The translations under genes were made by a program, and so were the position numbers. Source: Candidatus Bathyarchaeota archaeon (GTDB taxonomy: Archaea > Thermoproteota > Bathyarchaeia > Bathyarchaeales > Bathycorpusculaceae). From it: a stretch of DNA of 64,000 nucleotides. The stretch covers positions 62,001 through 126,000 of the forward strand of contig JAGTQZ010000003.1 in NCBI GenBank assembly GCA_018396705.1, written 5' to 3'. The notes below the pieces were generated by a model, which saw only the letters and a list, made by a program, of their open reading frames with translations, was not told the DNA's origin and did not search any database. Below, one piece after another: positions 54,174 to 63,932 of this stretch (positions within the stretch are counted from its first letter, which is position 1; every line of letters starts with the position of its first letter).

Positions 54174-54726
54174 GGGTTAAGTCCCAAATGAGATGTGATA
54201 TTCTCATCCTTGGACCTATTTCAATGTTTTCTGGAAGAAGTCTAAACGTTACTGTTAATTCTTTGGTCTGGCTCGCTGTTACTTGCATTACCGCATCGAG
54301 TGTTTTACATTCATCTATTGCACGTATAATTGGCACATTGAAAAACATTGAAAGTGTTTTCTCCAGTTTGCTTACCTCTTCCAGGCACTTTGGCGAAGTT
54401 AGCATAGCCATAAACTTTATCCTTCTTCCTCTAGGCATGTTTCCGAATTCTCTTCGAAGCTTAACACCTCTTAGATAGATTAATGGTGATGTTAAGCAAA
54501 GTCCAGTTTCGTTTAACAAGTAAAGCTCTATTTTGCCAGGGCCGCCTTTCCATCTGTTTATAACGACAACCTTCTCAGCGTTCAACTCCAAGGCTTTAGC
54601 AGCTAAGCCCTCTAAGCTTAATTTTCCACGGTTTATTCTAATGATATTTGGTATGGTATGAGAAAGATCCTTGCAAAAGGTTCTTATGCTCCTTGTAGGT
54701 CTCCGTGAAGTTGTTAAAAGTATCAA
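54163..54726 (-). CDS. Brix-domain ribosome biogenesis protein (Imp4-like)
   Basis: 187 residues of the archaeal Brix fold. The N-terminus ILLTTSRRPTRSIRTFCKDL and NRGKLSLEGLAAKALELNAEKVVVINRWKGGPGKIELY are recognisable. Archaeal Brix proteins assist rRNA processing or subunit assembly. Follows the L37Ae gene by 12 bases; in many archaea an rpoP gene lies between them, but not here. Confidence 0.92.
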   Translation of the reverse strand: MILLTTSRRPTRSIRTFCKDLSHTIPNIIRINRGKLSLEGLAAKALELNAEKVVVINRWKGGPGKIELYLLNETGLCLTSPLIYLRGVKLRREFGNMPRGRRIKFMAMLTSPKCLEEVSKLEKTLSMFFNVPIIRAIDECKTLDAVMQVTASQTKELTVTFRLLPENIEIGPRMRISHLIWDLTHES

Positions 54727-54738
54727 ACGTTTTTCAAC

Positions 54739-55044
54739 CTACTCTTCCTCAGTCCCTGACGCTGCTGAGACTTCTGCTTCTACCGGTGCGCCTTTGGCCA
54801 CACGTTTAGCAACGGTTCCAAGTTTTGTTGCTGGTGCATATGCCCCACCAGTGAATGTGAAACCGCATTTCTTACATTTCCAGATACCTACACTAACTCT
54901 TTTGACTTTTGGAAGACCACATTGAGGACACTTGTGCTTTTTCTTCATTTCAGTAACAATTTTTATATAGCGTTTCCTAACCGTTGCTCCGTAACGAGCC
55001 CCTAATCCTCTGGTTGGACCAACTTTTTTGGTTCTTTTACCCAT
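54739..55044 (-). CDS. rpl37ae: Large-subunit ribosomal protein L37Ae
   Basis: 101 residues. MGKRTKKVGPTRGLGARYG opens the family; CPQCGLPKVKR and WKCKKCGFTF form the C4 zinc ribbon (about residues 37-62). The C-terminus is an acidic tail. ATG at 55044 preferred over a GTG at 55053. Directly downstream of rrp42. Confidence 0.96.
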   Translation of the reverse strand: MGKRTKKVGPTRGLGARYGATVRKRYIKIVTEMKKKHKCPQCGLPKVKRVSVGIWKCKKCGFTFTGGAYAPATKLGTVAKRVAKGAPVEAEVSAASGTEEE

Positions 55045-55046
55045 TT

Positions 55047-55844
55047 TCACCATCCCAGCTTTTTCCTTATTTCCTCAGCCTTTTCCTTAGCTATTTGAGC
55101 TGCTTCAAATACTTGTTTTGGTGTAAAGTATCCGCTTCCACCTTTTTGGACTGCGCAAATGTTGCCGTCATCGTCTGTTGTTATTGTAAGTCGTGCATCC
55201 ATTATCTGTTCCTCTTCAAGCCATGGATCTACTACAAGCTTGTCATTTATCTTTGCAAACGTGACTGCCACTGGATGTCTACGCACTGGAAGCGGGATAT
55301 AGCCGGATTTCACTTTTACTTCTCCGTCTTCAATTTCATAATTAAACATTTTTGTGTTTAGTAATGCAGCTAGAGCTGCTAGGGCTGAAGCATCGATCAG
55401 GTTTCCATCATGGTTTAGAACATATATATCCACAAATATTACGAATACCTTCTTGCCGGGTGTTATGCATAGTTTTTCAAGATCTATCGCCTTAGATTCT
55501 CTTATTCCCCTATCGACAACTCTTGCCAATTCTATTGAGTTTTCATCCGGCGGTCCAGGCTCGAAGGTCGGTGAAGCTAAAGGCACAAGTTCAGCGTTAA
55601 CTGTTAAAACACCTTCATTAGGTGTGTCTGGAAAAGGTTCGCCGGTTTCGATTTTAACTCCAGCCATAACCTCCGTTTTTCCAAGGAGAACCCTTGCGGA
55701 ACCCTCAGCCCTTTCAACTATTCCTTGCTCGATTTTTATATCGCGGTAGTCGTTTAGGCCCCTGCCGTCCAATCTTTTTCCTTTTGCAATCAGCTGTGCA
55801 ATTTGCTTTTGCTTTACGCGGACAACTGTTGTGGTAGTCATCAT
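55047..55844 (-). CDS. rrp42: Exosome complex subunit Rrp42
   Basis: 265 residues of the RNase PH fold. [29 protein letters not shown] opens it; [18 protein letters not shown] and [16 protein letters not shown] are further marks. In archaea Rrp42 is catalytically inactive but forms the hexameric ring with Rrp41 and contributes to RNA binding. Overlaps rrp41 by four bases. Confidence 0.95.
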   Translation of the reverse strand: MMTTTTVVRVKQKQIAQLIAKGKRLDGRGLNDYRDIKIEQGIVERAEGSARVLLGKTEVMAGVKIETGEPFPDTPNEGVLTVNAELVPLASPTFEPGPPDENSIELARVVDRGIRESKAIDLEKLCITPGKKVFVIFVDIYVLNHDGNLIDASALAALAALLNTKMFNYEIEDGEVKVKSGYIPLPVRRHPVAVTFAKINDKLVVDPWLEEEQIMDARLTITTDDDGNICAVQKGGSGYFTPKQVFEAAQIAKEKAEEIRKKLGW

Positions 55845-56575
55845 TCTTCAACCTCCTTGACGCTTACATATTTGGCTTTTAAAGCTTCCTTTTGCAAGGT
55901 ATAGATTTTTTTGCAGCCTTCAATGGCAAGGTTCACAGCCTTCTCGAATTCTTCGTGAGTTAGGGTTCCATCCATTTGTAGGAGCGTTATAACGCCCAAA
56001 TTAGGCATGTAAGCCACTGGAACATCGGCAGAACCCACCTTGTCCTCGGTATCCATTAAATCCAGAACTATCACGTCTTCAACTTTGCCTGCGGAGCATG
56101 CGGCCACTAAATCCCGCATTGGAATACCAGCGTCAGCTAAAGCCAACGAGGCGGCAGTTATACTTGTACACCTCGTGCTTCCATCAGCCTGCAAAACTTC
56201 AACAAACAGATCAACTGCTGTGCGGGGATAATACTCAACGAAAACGGCTGGTTCAATGGCCTCCCTAATAACCTTTGAAAGCTCTATCTCTCGCCTAGAT
56301 GGAGCCGGAGACTTGCGCTCCTGAACGGAAAAAGGCGCCATATGATAGCGACACCTTAAAACCATGCGGTCAGGTAAAGCCAAATGTTTTGGATGAAGCT
56401 CCTTCGGCCCATAAACGGCGGCTAAAATCTTGTTTTTCCCTTGTTCAATATAGGCTGAGCCGTCAGCATTTGAAAGCACACCAACCTCAATTTTTATGGG
56501 TCTAAGCTCATCAGGTTTTCTCCCGTCAAGTCTTAAACCTCTTTTATCAATTAAGGTCTCAACTTTTTGGCTCAT
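55841..56575 (-). CDS. rrp41: Exosome complex exonuclease Rrp41
   Basis: 244 residues. Catalytic 3'-5' phosphorolytic subunit. [65 protein letters not shown] and [20 protein letters not shown] carry the RNA- and phosphate-binding arginines and the catalytic aspartates (DxxDxxE/D pattern near residue 180). Forms a trimer of dimers with Rrp42. Confidence 0.96.
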   Translation of the reverse strand: MSQKVETLIDKRGLRLDGRKPDELRPIKIEVGVLSNADGSAYIEQGKNKILAAVYGPKELHPKHLALPDRMVLRCRYHMAPFSVQERKSPAPSRREIELSKVIREAIEPAVFVEYYPRTAVDLFVEVLQADGSTRCTSITAASLALADAGIPMRDLVAACSAGKVEDVIVLDLMDTEDKVGSADVPVAYMPNLGVITLLQMDGTLTHEEFEKAVNLAIEGCKKIYTLQKEALKAKYVSVKEVEE

Positions 56576-56579
56576 GTAT

Positions 56580-57281
56580 TTAACTACCTCCCCTCTTTTC
56601 CTTCTCCTTTCTAATCATCTGTAATATACGATCGGTTAACCCGGTTGTGTGAGATTCCTCCTCAATTTTATGTATGGCCATCATTGCTAATTCTTCATCT
56701 TCTAGATTTTTACCAGTAATGAGTATTACTCCATTTTGACCCAGTATTATGTGGCAACCAGTCTCCTGTTTTATCATAGAAATCATTGAACCTTTCTTTC
56801 CAATCACTCGTGGAATTTTCGTTGGCGTTATCTTCACAATCTGTCCACGGGTTATCTTTCCAAGCCCAGGTTCACCGACGTTTAACTGGGGATTATGGGT
56901 TCTATCGTACGAGGCTATTTTTGCCACAACTAAATCACCTACATCAAGGACTTGTGTTAAATCATCTTTCTGTGGCTTGAAAGGTCGACTAAGCACATCT
57001 GAAGCTCTTAAAAGCGCCAAGTAAGGTGCATTTATGTCAACAACCCATCCATTGAATCCAACTTCTACAACTGTTCCTATAACTGTGTCTCCAACCCTTG
57101 GGACATAAAATGCTCTTAAAGCTACAACGTTTACTTTTTTATCTTCATATTCTACAAGCCCAATTCTAGAGGCGTAAATTTTATCGTTTGATTTAAAAGT
57201 GTTCTCACCAGCAATGTAATCACCTTCAGCTAATAAGTCCCCGGGTGTTACAAGTTGCCTTTTCTCAAAAAATGTAGGCAT
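56580..57281 (-). CDS. rrp4: Exosome RNA-binding cap protein Rrp4
   Basis: About 233 residues. An N-terminal domain ([19 protein letters not shown]), an S1 domain ([23 protein letters not shown], about residue 75) and a KH domain with [24 protein letters not shown] (about 165) match the Rrp4 layout. It caps the exosome ring and feeds RNA. I chose the ATG at 57281; an ATG at 57302 would add seven residues. Confidence 0.95.
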   Translation of the reverse strand: MPTFFEKRQLVTPGDLLAEGDYIAGENTFKSNDKIYASRIGLVEYEDKKVNVVALRAFYVPRVGDTVIGTVVEVGFNGWVVDINAPYLALLRASDVLSRPFKPQKDDLTQVLDVGDLVVAKIASYDRTHNPQLNVGEPGLGKITRGQIVKITPTKIPRVIGKKGSMISMIKQETGCHIILGQNGVILITGKNLEDEELAMMAIHKIEEESHTTGLTDRILQMIRKEKEKRGGS

Positions 57282-57314
57282 AAGACACACATCCAAATTC
57301 ATTAATTAAACAAT

Positions 57315-58004
57315 TTAGGATATTATTTTTGCCTCAGCGTTTCCCTTTGTAACCTCCCCAATTTTTTCGAGAAACGGCCCATAAAGGCCCGCGGGCATTT
57401 CCAAAATTCCATACCATGAACCGTCTGCTCGCCATTCCTCACGTTTTATTGTTCCCATAGCCTTTATTGTCCCGTAGGCTTTTGCTGCATACTCCGCTGG
57501 TACATGAACGCTGACTGAGACTTGCTCAATTTTCAGGGGCAAGACTTGCCTCAAAAGCTTAATCACCTCTCTTGCTTGTTCCTCAGTCGTTTTGAACGGG
57601 TCTATCGAATAGTGAATTTGCTCCATGGCTTGTTCAATGCGCATAGGTGGATGAGGGAGGTTCGTCCGCGGGTCCACACATTGTTTTGATATGAACGCTA
57701 TTATTTGCCTACGTTTTTCTTCAATCATTTTTCTACGCTGCTCGGTTGTCAGTTGAAGCGTACCCTTTTTAATTATTATATCTGCCACTTTAAGAGGATC
57801 AGTTGTTCCAAAAACCTTACGGAGAGTTTCCTCTGAAACTCTTGTACCCTTACTTGCGTCTGAGAAAATGGTTTCAGTAACAAGCACTTCTGTAATTGCA
57901 GAAGTCTTTCCTAAGCGGTAGTCTAAAGCCTTATCAGGTTTCACAACGACTTCAAAGTGTTCACTGCCCCTTGTAATGCGGGCAATCGTGTACTTTTCAC
58001 TCAT
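57315..58004 (-). CDS. Ribosome maturation protein SDO1 (SBDS homologue)
   Basis: 229 residues with the three SBDS domains. FYSH domain (about residues 1-90) includes FEVVVKPDKALDYRLGK; the central helical bundle contains ISKQCVDPRTNLPHPPMRIEQAM; the C-terminal ferredoxin-like domain follows (YGTIKAMGTIKREEW). Helps release aIF6 from the large subunit. Typical position between psmA and rrp4. Confidence 0.96.
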   Translation of the reverse strand: MSEKYTIARITRGSEHFEVVVKPDKALDYRLGKTSAITEVLVTETIFSDASKGTRVSEETLRKVFGTTDPLKVADIIIKKGTLQLTTEQRRKMIEEKRRQIIAFISKQCVDPRTNLPHPPMRIEQAMEQIHYSIDPFKTTEEQAREVIKLLRQVLPLKIEQVSVSVHVPAEYAAKAYGTIKAMGTIKREEWRADGSWYGILEMPAGLYGPFLEKIGEVTKGNAEAKIIS

Positions 58005-58011
58005 CGCACGT

Positions 58012-58740
58012 TCACTTGCCCAGTCCCAACTTTTTCATGTAGCCTTCAACCGCTTCGTCGCTAAGCATCTCCATTTTCTTTGTGGCTACTGAAATAACTG
58101 CAACTTTTATTCGAGGTGGAAGCCCTCTGGCTTCAAGAGCTTTCACGAGACATTTCACTGCAAGTTTTATTGCGTCTTCTAGACTCATACCATCGCGGTA
58201 TTCTTCTCGCAAAATATTCATCGCTGTCTCCTTTCCAGCCCCCACAGCTATAGCTTTATGCCCTCTATATGTGCCGCTTGGATGAGTTGCAAAAAGACGA
58301 CAACCAGTTTTATCCACTCCACCGAACAGCAGCGAAACGCCGAACGGTCTAACTCCTCCATGCTGAGTGTAAAGCTGCTTTATATCGCATACCCGCTTGG
58401 TTACAACTTCCACGTCAATTGGCTCATCATAAGTCAGCCTATTACTCTGTGCATAAATTCTAGCGTTATCAATCAAAACTCTAGCATCAGAGCTTAAACC
58501 AACTATGGCTGCACCAATATGTTCGTCAATTTTAAAAATTTTCCAAGAAGTTTCAGACTCTTCAAGAGGTTCAACTGTTTCCTCAGCCCCTAAAACAACG
58601 CCTTCAGGACATTTTATTCCCAAGATTGTCGCTCCCCGATTGACAAGCTCCATGGCGTATTCAACTTGAAAGAGCCTACCGTCGGGCGAGAAAACGGTTA
58701 TGGCGCGGTCATACGCACCCGGAGCTGCAAACACGGACAT
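58012..58740 (-). CDS. psmA: Proteasome alpha subunit
   Basis: 242 residues. AYDRAITVFSPDGRLFQVEYAMELV is the alpha-type N-terminal signature that forms the gate; GATILGIKCPEGVVLGAEE follows. It makes the outer ring of the 20S particle. First gene of the seven-to-eight-gene leftward supercluster linking protein degradation, RNA decay and ribosome assembly. Confidence 0.96.
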   Translation of the reverse strand: MSVFAAPGAYDRAITVFSPDGRLFQVEYAMELVNRGATILGIKCPEGVVLGAEETVEPLEESETSWKIFKIDEHIGAAIVGLSSDARVLIDNARIYAQSNRLTYDEPIDVEVVTKRVCDIKQLYTQHGGVRPFGVSLLFGGVDKTGCRLFATHPSGTYRGHKAIAVGAGKETAMNILREEYRDGMSLEDAIKLAVKCLVKALEARGLPPRIKVAVISVATKKMEMLSDEAVEGYMKKLGLGK

Positions 58741-59051
58741 TAAACATCAACTCCACACTACTAAATGCTTGCTGAACACACATATAACAACTTAACTAAA
58801 AACCTTTTCCTTGGTGGTCTGTTTTCACACTTATTTTTCGCTTTCGAGAGGACACCACACACCACACTTGTAGATTTATGATAGCTTCTGTTAGGCGAAA
58901 AACTTAAGTTGCGAACCAAATGAACACAAATGTCAAAACATCAAGCAAGTTATTAGATAGATGTTACAATTGAAATTTTGGTTATGTCATTAATCGCATT
59001 TTTGCTGATAACCATTTTATAGTGCGTTAGCAAGATTATTGTGGGCTATGC
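58741..59051. other. Divergent promoter region between psmA and the DUF2096-like gene
   Basis: About 310 bases without a gene. For psmA the minus strand has GTTATATG at 58781-58788, about 40 bases upstream. For the rightward gene TTTTATAG at 59015-59022 lies about 35 bases before its ATG, compatible with a near-leaderless transcript. The rest is AT-rich without repeats I can see. Confidence 0.5.
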
Positions 59052-59564
59052 ATGGGCTACTTGAGTGTTTGGAAAGTTCTTGAGGAAATGGTTACAGACT
59101 TCCGTAAAAAAGGTGTTTCCATCCCTTCCAACATTTTTGACGACTTGAAATACGCGCGAATTTTAATCAATGTCTTGAAGGCTGACCCTTCAAGGCTTGA
59201 AACAAGCCAGAAAATCGAGGAATGCCTAAACAATGTGGAGTCTTATCTTATTTCGGAAGGGCAAAAGTTTGGAGAAAAATATGTTGAAGAATGGCTTGAA
59301 AAGCTAGAAGAAGCCAGCAGAAAAATCGATGAGGACGAAGGTGTTTCAAGGTTTGTTCCAGGATTGCCAAGGGAACAACGTTGGATTCGCGTTAAGTCAT
59401 CGAATGAGATACCTCTCGACACATTAAAGGCTTTAGCCGAAGAGTTAAATCTTTCATTTGAAACACAAGCTGACGGGTATTTGCTTGTTTATGGCGAAGA
59501 CGAGAGTGTTAAAAAGTTTGTCAAGAAAATAGCTACAAAGTATAGTTTAAAGACAGAGAAATAG
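59052..59564 (+). CDS. DUF2096-like archaeal protein
   Basis: 170 residues: an N-terminal helical half with a charged region (EEWLEKLEEASRKIDEDEG) and a C-terminal alpha/beta half (WIRVKSSNEIPLDTLKALAEEL, GYLLVYGEDESVKKFVKK). I recall this pattern from archaeal DUF2096, but cannot confirm. It sits 120 bases ahead of smc; a role in chromosome maintenance would be guilt by position only. Confidence 0.6.
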   Translation: MGYLSVWKVLEEMVTDFRKKGVSIPSNIFDDLKYARILINVLKADPSRLETSQKIEECLNNVESYLISEGQKFGEKYVEEWLEKLEEASRKIDEDEGVSRFVPGLPREQRWIRVKSSNEIPLDTLKALAEELNLSFETQADGYLLVYGEDESVKKFVKKIATKYSLKTEK

Positions 59565-59599
59565 CTGTTTTAAAGTGCATAACCGTTAAAGCATGCTAA

Positions 59600-59627
59600 T
59601 GTAAGACTTTTATAGAGAAAACTTACA
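59600..59627 (+). promoter_or_regulatory. Palindrome around the smc TATA element
   Basis: TGTAAG (59600-59605) and CTTACA (59622-59627) are perfect inverted halves flanking CTTTTATAG, the likely TATA box of the smc-scpAB operon. A protein bound to such a dyad would control access of TBP. About 60 bases separate it from the smc ATG. Confidence 0.5.
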
Positions 59628-59684
59628 GAATTGAGTCCAAAAATAAAGTGCTGGCGGTTTCATGCGGGGTGAGGGCGTAGTTTA

Positions 59685-62600
59685 ATGCCCTACATCAAAA
59701 AAATAGAGCTTAAGGGCTTCAAATCATTCGGACCTCAAACTGTTAAGATTCTTTTAGACAAAGGGTTCACTGCTATAACAGGACCCAATGGCAGTGGGAA
59801 AACAAACATTTTGGACGCGGTTTTGTTTGCTTTAGGCGAATTAAGCGTCAAAAGACTTAGAGCTGAAAACGCTGCAAAACTTATTTTTCAAGGCTCTGAG
59901 AAAGCTGGTTTAGAAAAAGCGAAAATGGCCAAGGTGGTTATACAGTTTGATAATTCTGACGGACGCATACCAGTTGACACAAACACAGTCACGATTTCAC
60001 GTGAAGTTTACCGAAACGGCCAAAGCGTTTACAGACTGAACGGAAGAAGAGTTTCAAGAGCTTATCTCACGGAAATCCTTTCCATGGCGGGAATGAGTCC
60101 GACAAGCCAAAACATAGTTTTACAAGGTACCATAACACGATTAGCAGATATCTCCCCGATCGAGAGACGAAAAATAATTGAGGATTTAGTTGGGATCGCC
60201 CAATATGATGCGGAAAAAGCTGAAGCTGAAGAGAAGCTACGCGCTGCAGACCTTTCAATACGCACTGCCATGGGAAGAATCGACGAAGTTCAGAGACGCG
60301 TTGAGGACCTAGAAAGAGAGCGCAACGAACTTCTCAGATACAACTTTCTCAAAAATGAGATAAAAAAGTTCGAAGCTATCAAACTGTCCCACGACATTGC
60401 AAAAATCAGGTCGAAGATAGAACATGATTCAGCTCAAGCTGAAAAAATTAAGGATAGGCTTGAAAAAATTAAAGCTATCCGTGACCAATATAGGCTTAAG
60501 CGCAAAGAAGTTGAAAGTGAATGGCGGAAACTGAGCTCTGAAATTGTTGAAGAGGGTAGCTCACAAGTTTTAAAAGTCCAGATGAAAATAGGTGAACTTA
60601 AGTCCAAAATTACAGAGTTAACTACGAAGATAACCTCGGGAAAGACAAGCGTTGAAGGCCTCAGAAAAGTCAGAGAAAACAATCTCCAACAATATAGGAC
60701 CATTAGAGATGAAATTCGCGAAAACCGTTTAAAAATAAGACGCTTAAGGGCTGAGTATGAGCGTATTTTAAACGAAATCAACGAAAAACAAGCGAAACAT
60801 GATGCACTTGCAAAGGATGCTGCACAGCTTTGGGAAAACCTCGGCGAAAATAGTAAAAAAATCCGCGAAATAGAATCACAGATCGACAAAAACTACAGGA
60901 GACTTGCATTTTTGAGGTCTGAGCAAGCTAAAAGTCAGACGGCAATAAAAATCCGCGAGAGAAGACTTAAAGACTTAAACGAACGGAAAGAGCGGCTTGC
61001 ATTAACTCTCAGCGAGCTTGAAAAATCTATAGACGAGTTGGAAAAAGTGCAAAAAGAACAGAAAAATCAGCTAAAAAGCCTAGAATACATGCTTGAAAGA
61101 AGAATAGCCCAAAAGGAAGCCATAGAACGGGAAATAGCTGAAGCTGGAAAAATAGCGGACTCAGCACGCGAAGCTGTTGTAGAATTCGCCACCCAGAGGG
61201 AGCTTGCAGAAACCATAGCCGCCGAAGAAAAAGCCTTGAGAAGCATAGAGGAGTTAGGCGAGTTAGGCGTAATACCTGGAGTCTATGGGAGACTGCGTAA
61301 TCTAATAAAAATCGACAAGGCTTACCAGCAAGCAATAGAAGTTGCTGCTGGTGGCTGGTTGGATGCAATAGTCGTGAAGGATTTTGACACAGCCTTCACG
61401 TGTACTGAAACACTGCGAAGAATGAAGCTTGGACGCATAAAGATAATACCGCTTGAAGGAATCTCCAACACTAAACCAGTCGAAGTACCGAATAGGGAGG
61501 GAGTTAACGGTGCAGCTTTCTCTTTCATTAAATGTGCAAAACAATACGAGCCCGCGGTGTACTTTGTCTTTGGTGACACTATTGTTGTTCAAGAAGATAA
61601 AACAGCTTTAGCTTTATCTAATGAAGGTTATAGAACGGTTACGGTGAATGGTGACTTATATGAGCCAGGAGGCGCCCTTGAAAGCGGTTACTATCGAGCT
61701 CCAATAGATTTTTCAGCTATAATTCCAAGCGAGGCAGCGATAAAGAGCTTGGATGAAGCTGTTACTGCTTTGCAACAGCACCTTTTAAGGAGAGAAAATG
61801 ACATCTCCTCTTTAGAAGGAGAGATAGACAAGACCCGTGTTGAGATTGCCCGCTTATCTGATGCCATAACCATGCTTGACAGGGAGATAGCCAGAGTTAA
61901 AAGGAGCATAAGAAGAACAAAAGCAAACATTAGAAGGATAACTTCTAACATTAAACGAGTTGAAAGCGAAATTGAAGCTGAAAAATCGAAAATATGGACA
62001 TGTAAAGCAGAGAAAACCGTTATACAAAAGGAAATTCGCAGGCTTCAAAATGAATTAATAATTTTGAGACGCAAAGTCGACCCAGCAAACATCCAAGAGA
62101 TGGAAACCAAACGGGAAAAAATTTCCGAAGAGATAAATACTCTGAGGCAGAAACTTGGCGCCGTCCAAACGGAAATTTCAACCCTTCAGTCTCAATATGA
62201 CAACGTTTTGAGAATGGGATATAAAAACGCTCGAATTGAATTGTCCAGAGTTGAACAGCAACTTAAAAAAGTGGAAAGCGAAGTTGAGGAAGCTCTACAG
62301 GAAAGGGAAAAATTAAAACAAGAGTTAGCAGATTTAGAGAGAAGCCGTGTTGAACTTTCCAAAAACGTTTTATCCGCCAAAGAGGAAGCTCAAAAGTTTA
62401 CATCTCAAATAGACGAAATTGACAAGGTGCTTCGTAAGCTTGATGCTGAATACGAGGAAACAGACCGCTTGTGGAACCAGTATCAGTTGAACATTCAAAC
62501 AGCGCTAATACAACTTGAACAGTGGCAAAAACAACTGAAGCAATTTGGTTACGAAAAACCTTTGGAAGTCACCGCTAAAGAAGTTGAGGAAGCAGAAGCT

Positions 62601-63236
62601 TCCCTAAGAATGTTGAAGTTTGAGTTTGAAAGGATAGAAGCGGTAAATCAGCTTGCTTTGTCGCATTACGCGGAGCAGATCTCTCGTTACAAAGAGTTGT
62701 CCATTCGAATGAACGAGCTTGAAAGGGAAAAACAGGCGATATTGAAGTTTATGGAGGAAATTGAAAGCAAAAAACGCAAAGCATTCATGGAAGCCTACGA
62801 GAAGATTAATCAAAACCTGCAAAGGTATTTCTCAAAACTTACTGGAGGGGGATTCGCCACCCTCAAACTTGAGAATGTGGAAGACCCATTTGCTGGCGGA
62901 ATAGAAATGGTTGTTCAGTTTCCAAATAAACCATCCATAGTTGTCAGCGGGGCAAGCGGCGGAGAGCGTTCCGTGGCTGCTGTAGCATTTCTGTTTGCCT
63001 TGAAGGAATTCACACCAGCAGCCTTCTATATCATGGATGAGGTGGATGCGCACTTAGACGCCTTCCACGTTTCGAAACTTGCCGACTTATTATTAGAAGA
63101 GTCGGAGAAGACACAGTTTATCATTATTACGTTAAAGCCTGAGATGGTTAACAAAGCACAGAAAGTGTATGGTGTTTACGGGCGTAACGGTGTCTCAAAT
63201 GTTATTTCAGCAAAATTCCTTGAGGTGCCAAGCTAG
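59685..63236 (+). CDS. smc: Chromosome segregation protein SMC
   Basis: 1183 residues, a full-length SMC. Walker A GPNGSGKTNILDAVLFALG near residue 32; long coiled coils from about 170-500 and 660-1020; hinge around 515-660 (GVYGRLRNLIKIDKAYQQAIEVAAGG); C-terminal signature SGASGGERSVAAVAFLFAL and Walker B FYIMDEVDAHLD (about 1090-1120). Compacts and segregates DNA with ScpA/ScpB. ATG preceded by GGGGTGAGGG. Its stop is immediately followed by the scpA ATG. Confidence 0.97.
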   Translation: MPYIKKIELKGFKSFGPQTVKILLDKGFTAITGPNGSGKTNILDAVLFALGELSVKRLRAENAAKLIFQGSEKAGLEKAKMAKVVIQFDNSDGRIPVDTNTVTISREVYRNGQSVYRLNGRRVSRAYLTEILSMAGMSPTSQNIVLQGTITRLADISPIERRKIIEDLVGIAQYDAEKAEAEEKLRAADLSIRTAMGRIDEVQRRVEDLERERNELLRYNFLKNEIKKFEAIKLSHDIAKIRSKIEHDSAQAEKIKDRLEKIKAIRDQYRLKRKEVESEWRKLSSEIVEEGSSQVLKVQMKIGELKSKITELTTKITSGKTSVEGLRKVRENNLQQYRTIRDEIRENRLKIRRLRAEYERILNEINEKQAKHDALAKDAAQLWENLGENSKKIREIESQIDKNYRRLAFLRSEQAKSQTAIKIRERRLKDLNERKERLALTLSELEKSIDELEKVQKEQKNQLKSLEYMLERRIAQKEAIEREIAEAGKIADSAREAVVEFATQRELAETIAAEEKALRSIEELGELGVIPGVYGRLRNLIKIDKAYQQAIEVAAGGWLDAIVVKDFDTAFTCTETLRRMKLGRIKIIPLEGISNTKPVEVPNREGVNGAAFSFIKCAKQYEPAVYFVFGDTIVVQEDKTALALSNEGYRTVTVNGDLYEPGGALESGYYRAPIDFSAIIPSEAAIKSLDEAVTALQQHLLRRENDISSLEGEIDKTRVEIARLSDAITMLDREIARVKRSIRRTKANIRRITSNIKRVESEIEAEKSKIWTCKAEKTVIQKEIRRLQNELIILRRKVDPANIQEMETKREKISEEINTLRQKLGAVQTEISTLQSQYDNVLRMGYKNARIELSRVEQQLKKVESEVEEALQEREKLKQELADLERSRVELSKNVLSAKEEAQKFTSQIDEIDKVLRKLDAEYEETDRLWNQYQLNIQTALIQLEQWQKQLKQFGYEKPLEVTAKEVEEAEASLRMLKFEFERIEAVNQLALSHYAEQISRYKELSIRMNELEREKQAILKFMEEIESKKRKAFMEAYEKINQNLQRYFSKLTGGGFATLKLENVEDPFAGGIEMVVQFPNKPSIVVSGASGGERSVAAVAFLFALKEFTPAAFYIMDEVDAHLDAFHVSKLADLLLEESEKTQFIIITLKPEMVNKAQKVYGVYGRNGVSNVISAKFLEVPS

Positions 63237-63932
63237 ATGGCAACGGTTATTAAAAAACCCTTTTATCTCCGTCCACCATGGAACATTCTCTTTGAGTTTC
63301 ACAAACTGGAGAAGTTGACCCCATGGAATATTAACATTGCATATCTGCTCACCACTTTTCTGGAGGAGATGGAGAAAACGGGGCAGATAGATTTCCGGGC
63401 ATCCGGAGTGGCTTTAGACTCTTCAGCCTTAATATACTTAATGAAGTCAAAGTTGCTGCTGCAGCTTGAAGAGCCTCCATCTCCGCCGAAGCCTTCGCAG
63501 GATTTTTTGCCTCCGCCGCTCTTTCTTCCCCTCAGATACGAGCTAACCTCCACAACAATAAAACATTTGTTGGAAGTGTTAGAAGACGTTTTAAAAGGGG
63601 AAATTCTTCTTAAACCGCAAAGGGTTATGCCTGAACAGGTCCTTCCGACGCCCTCTGAAATTCTTCCACAGATCGATTATTATCTTATGGAAATTGAGCT
63701 TCAGATGGAGAAGCTTTACAAGTTGATTTCTGAAATGGTGAAAGGTGCCGGGATAATACAGTTTTCAACGCTAATCAAGGGTATGACAAGGTTGGAGGCT
63801 ATACGCACATTTATTCTTTTGCTTTTCCTAGCTCAAAATGAAAAGATAGGGTTATGGCAAGATGAAGAAAACGAGGAAATTTACATAACCATTGGAGGAC
63901 TTAACACTGCAGGAACCGAAAAGCGCGCTTAA
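63237..63932 (+). CDS. scpA: Segregation and condensation protein A (kleisin)
   Basis: 231 residues. The N-terminal kleisin domain (KLEKLTPWNINIAYLLTTFLEEMEKTG, DFRASGVALDSSALIYLMKSKLLL) and a C-terminal winged-helix part (FSTLIKGMTRLEAIRTFILLLFLAQNEKIGLWQDE) match ScpA. A proline-rich linker (about residues 77-95) lies between. Bridges the two SMC heads. Directly adjoining smc. Confidence 0.94.
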   Translation: MATVIKKPFYLRPPWNILFEFHKLEKLTPWNINIAYLLTTFLEEMEKTGQIDFRASGVALDSSALIYLMKSKLLLQLEEPPSPPKPSQDFLPPPLFLPLRYELTSTTIKHLLEVLEDVLKGEILLKPQRVMPEQVLPTPSEILPQIDYYLMEIELQMEKLYKLISEMVKGAGIIQFSTLIKGMTRLEAIRTFILLLFLAQNEKIGLWQDEENEEIYITIGGLNTAGTEKRA

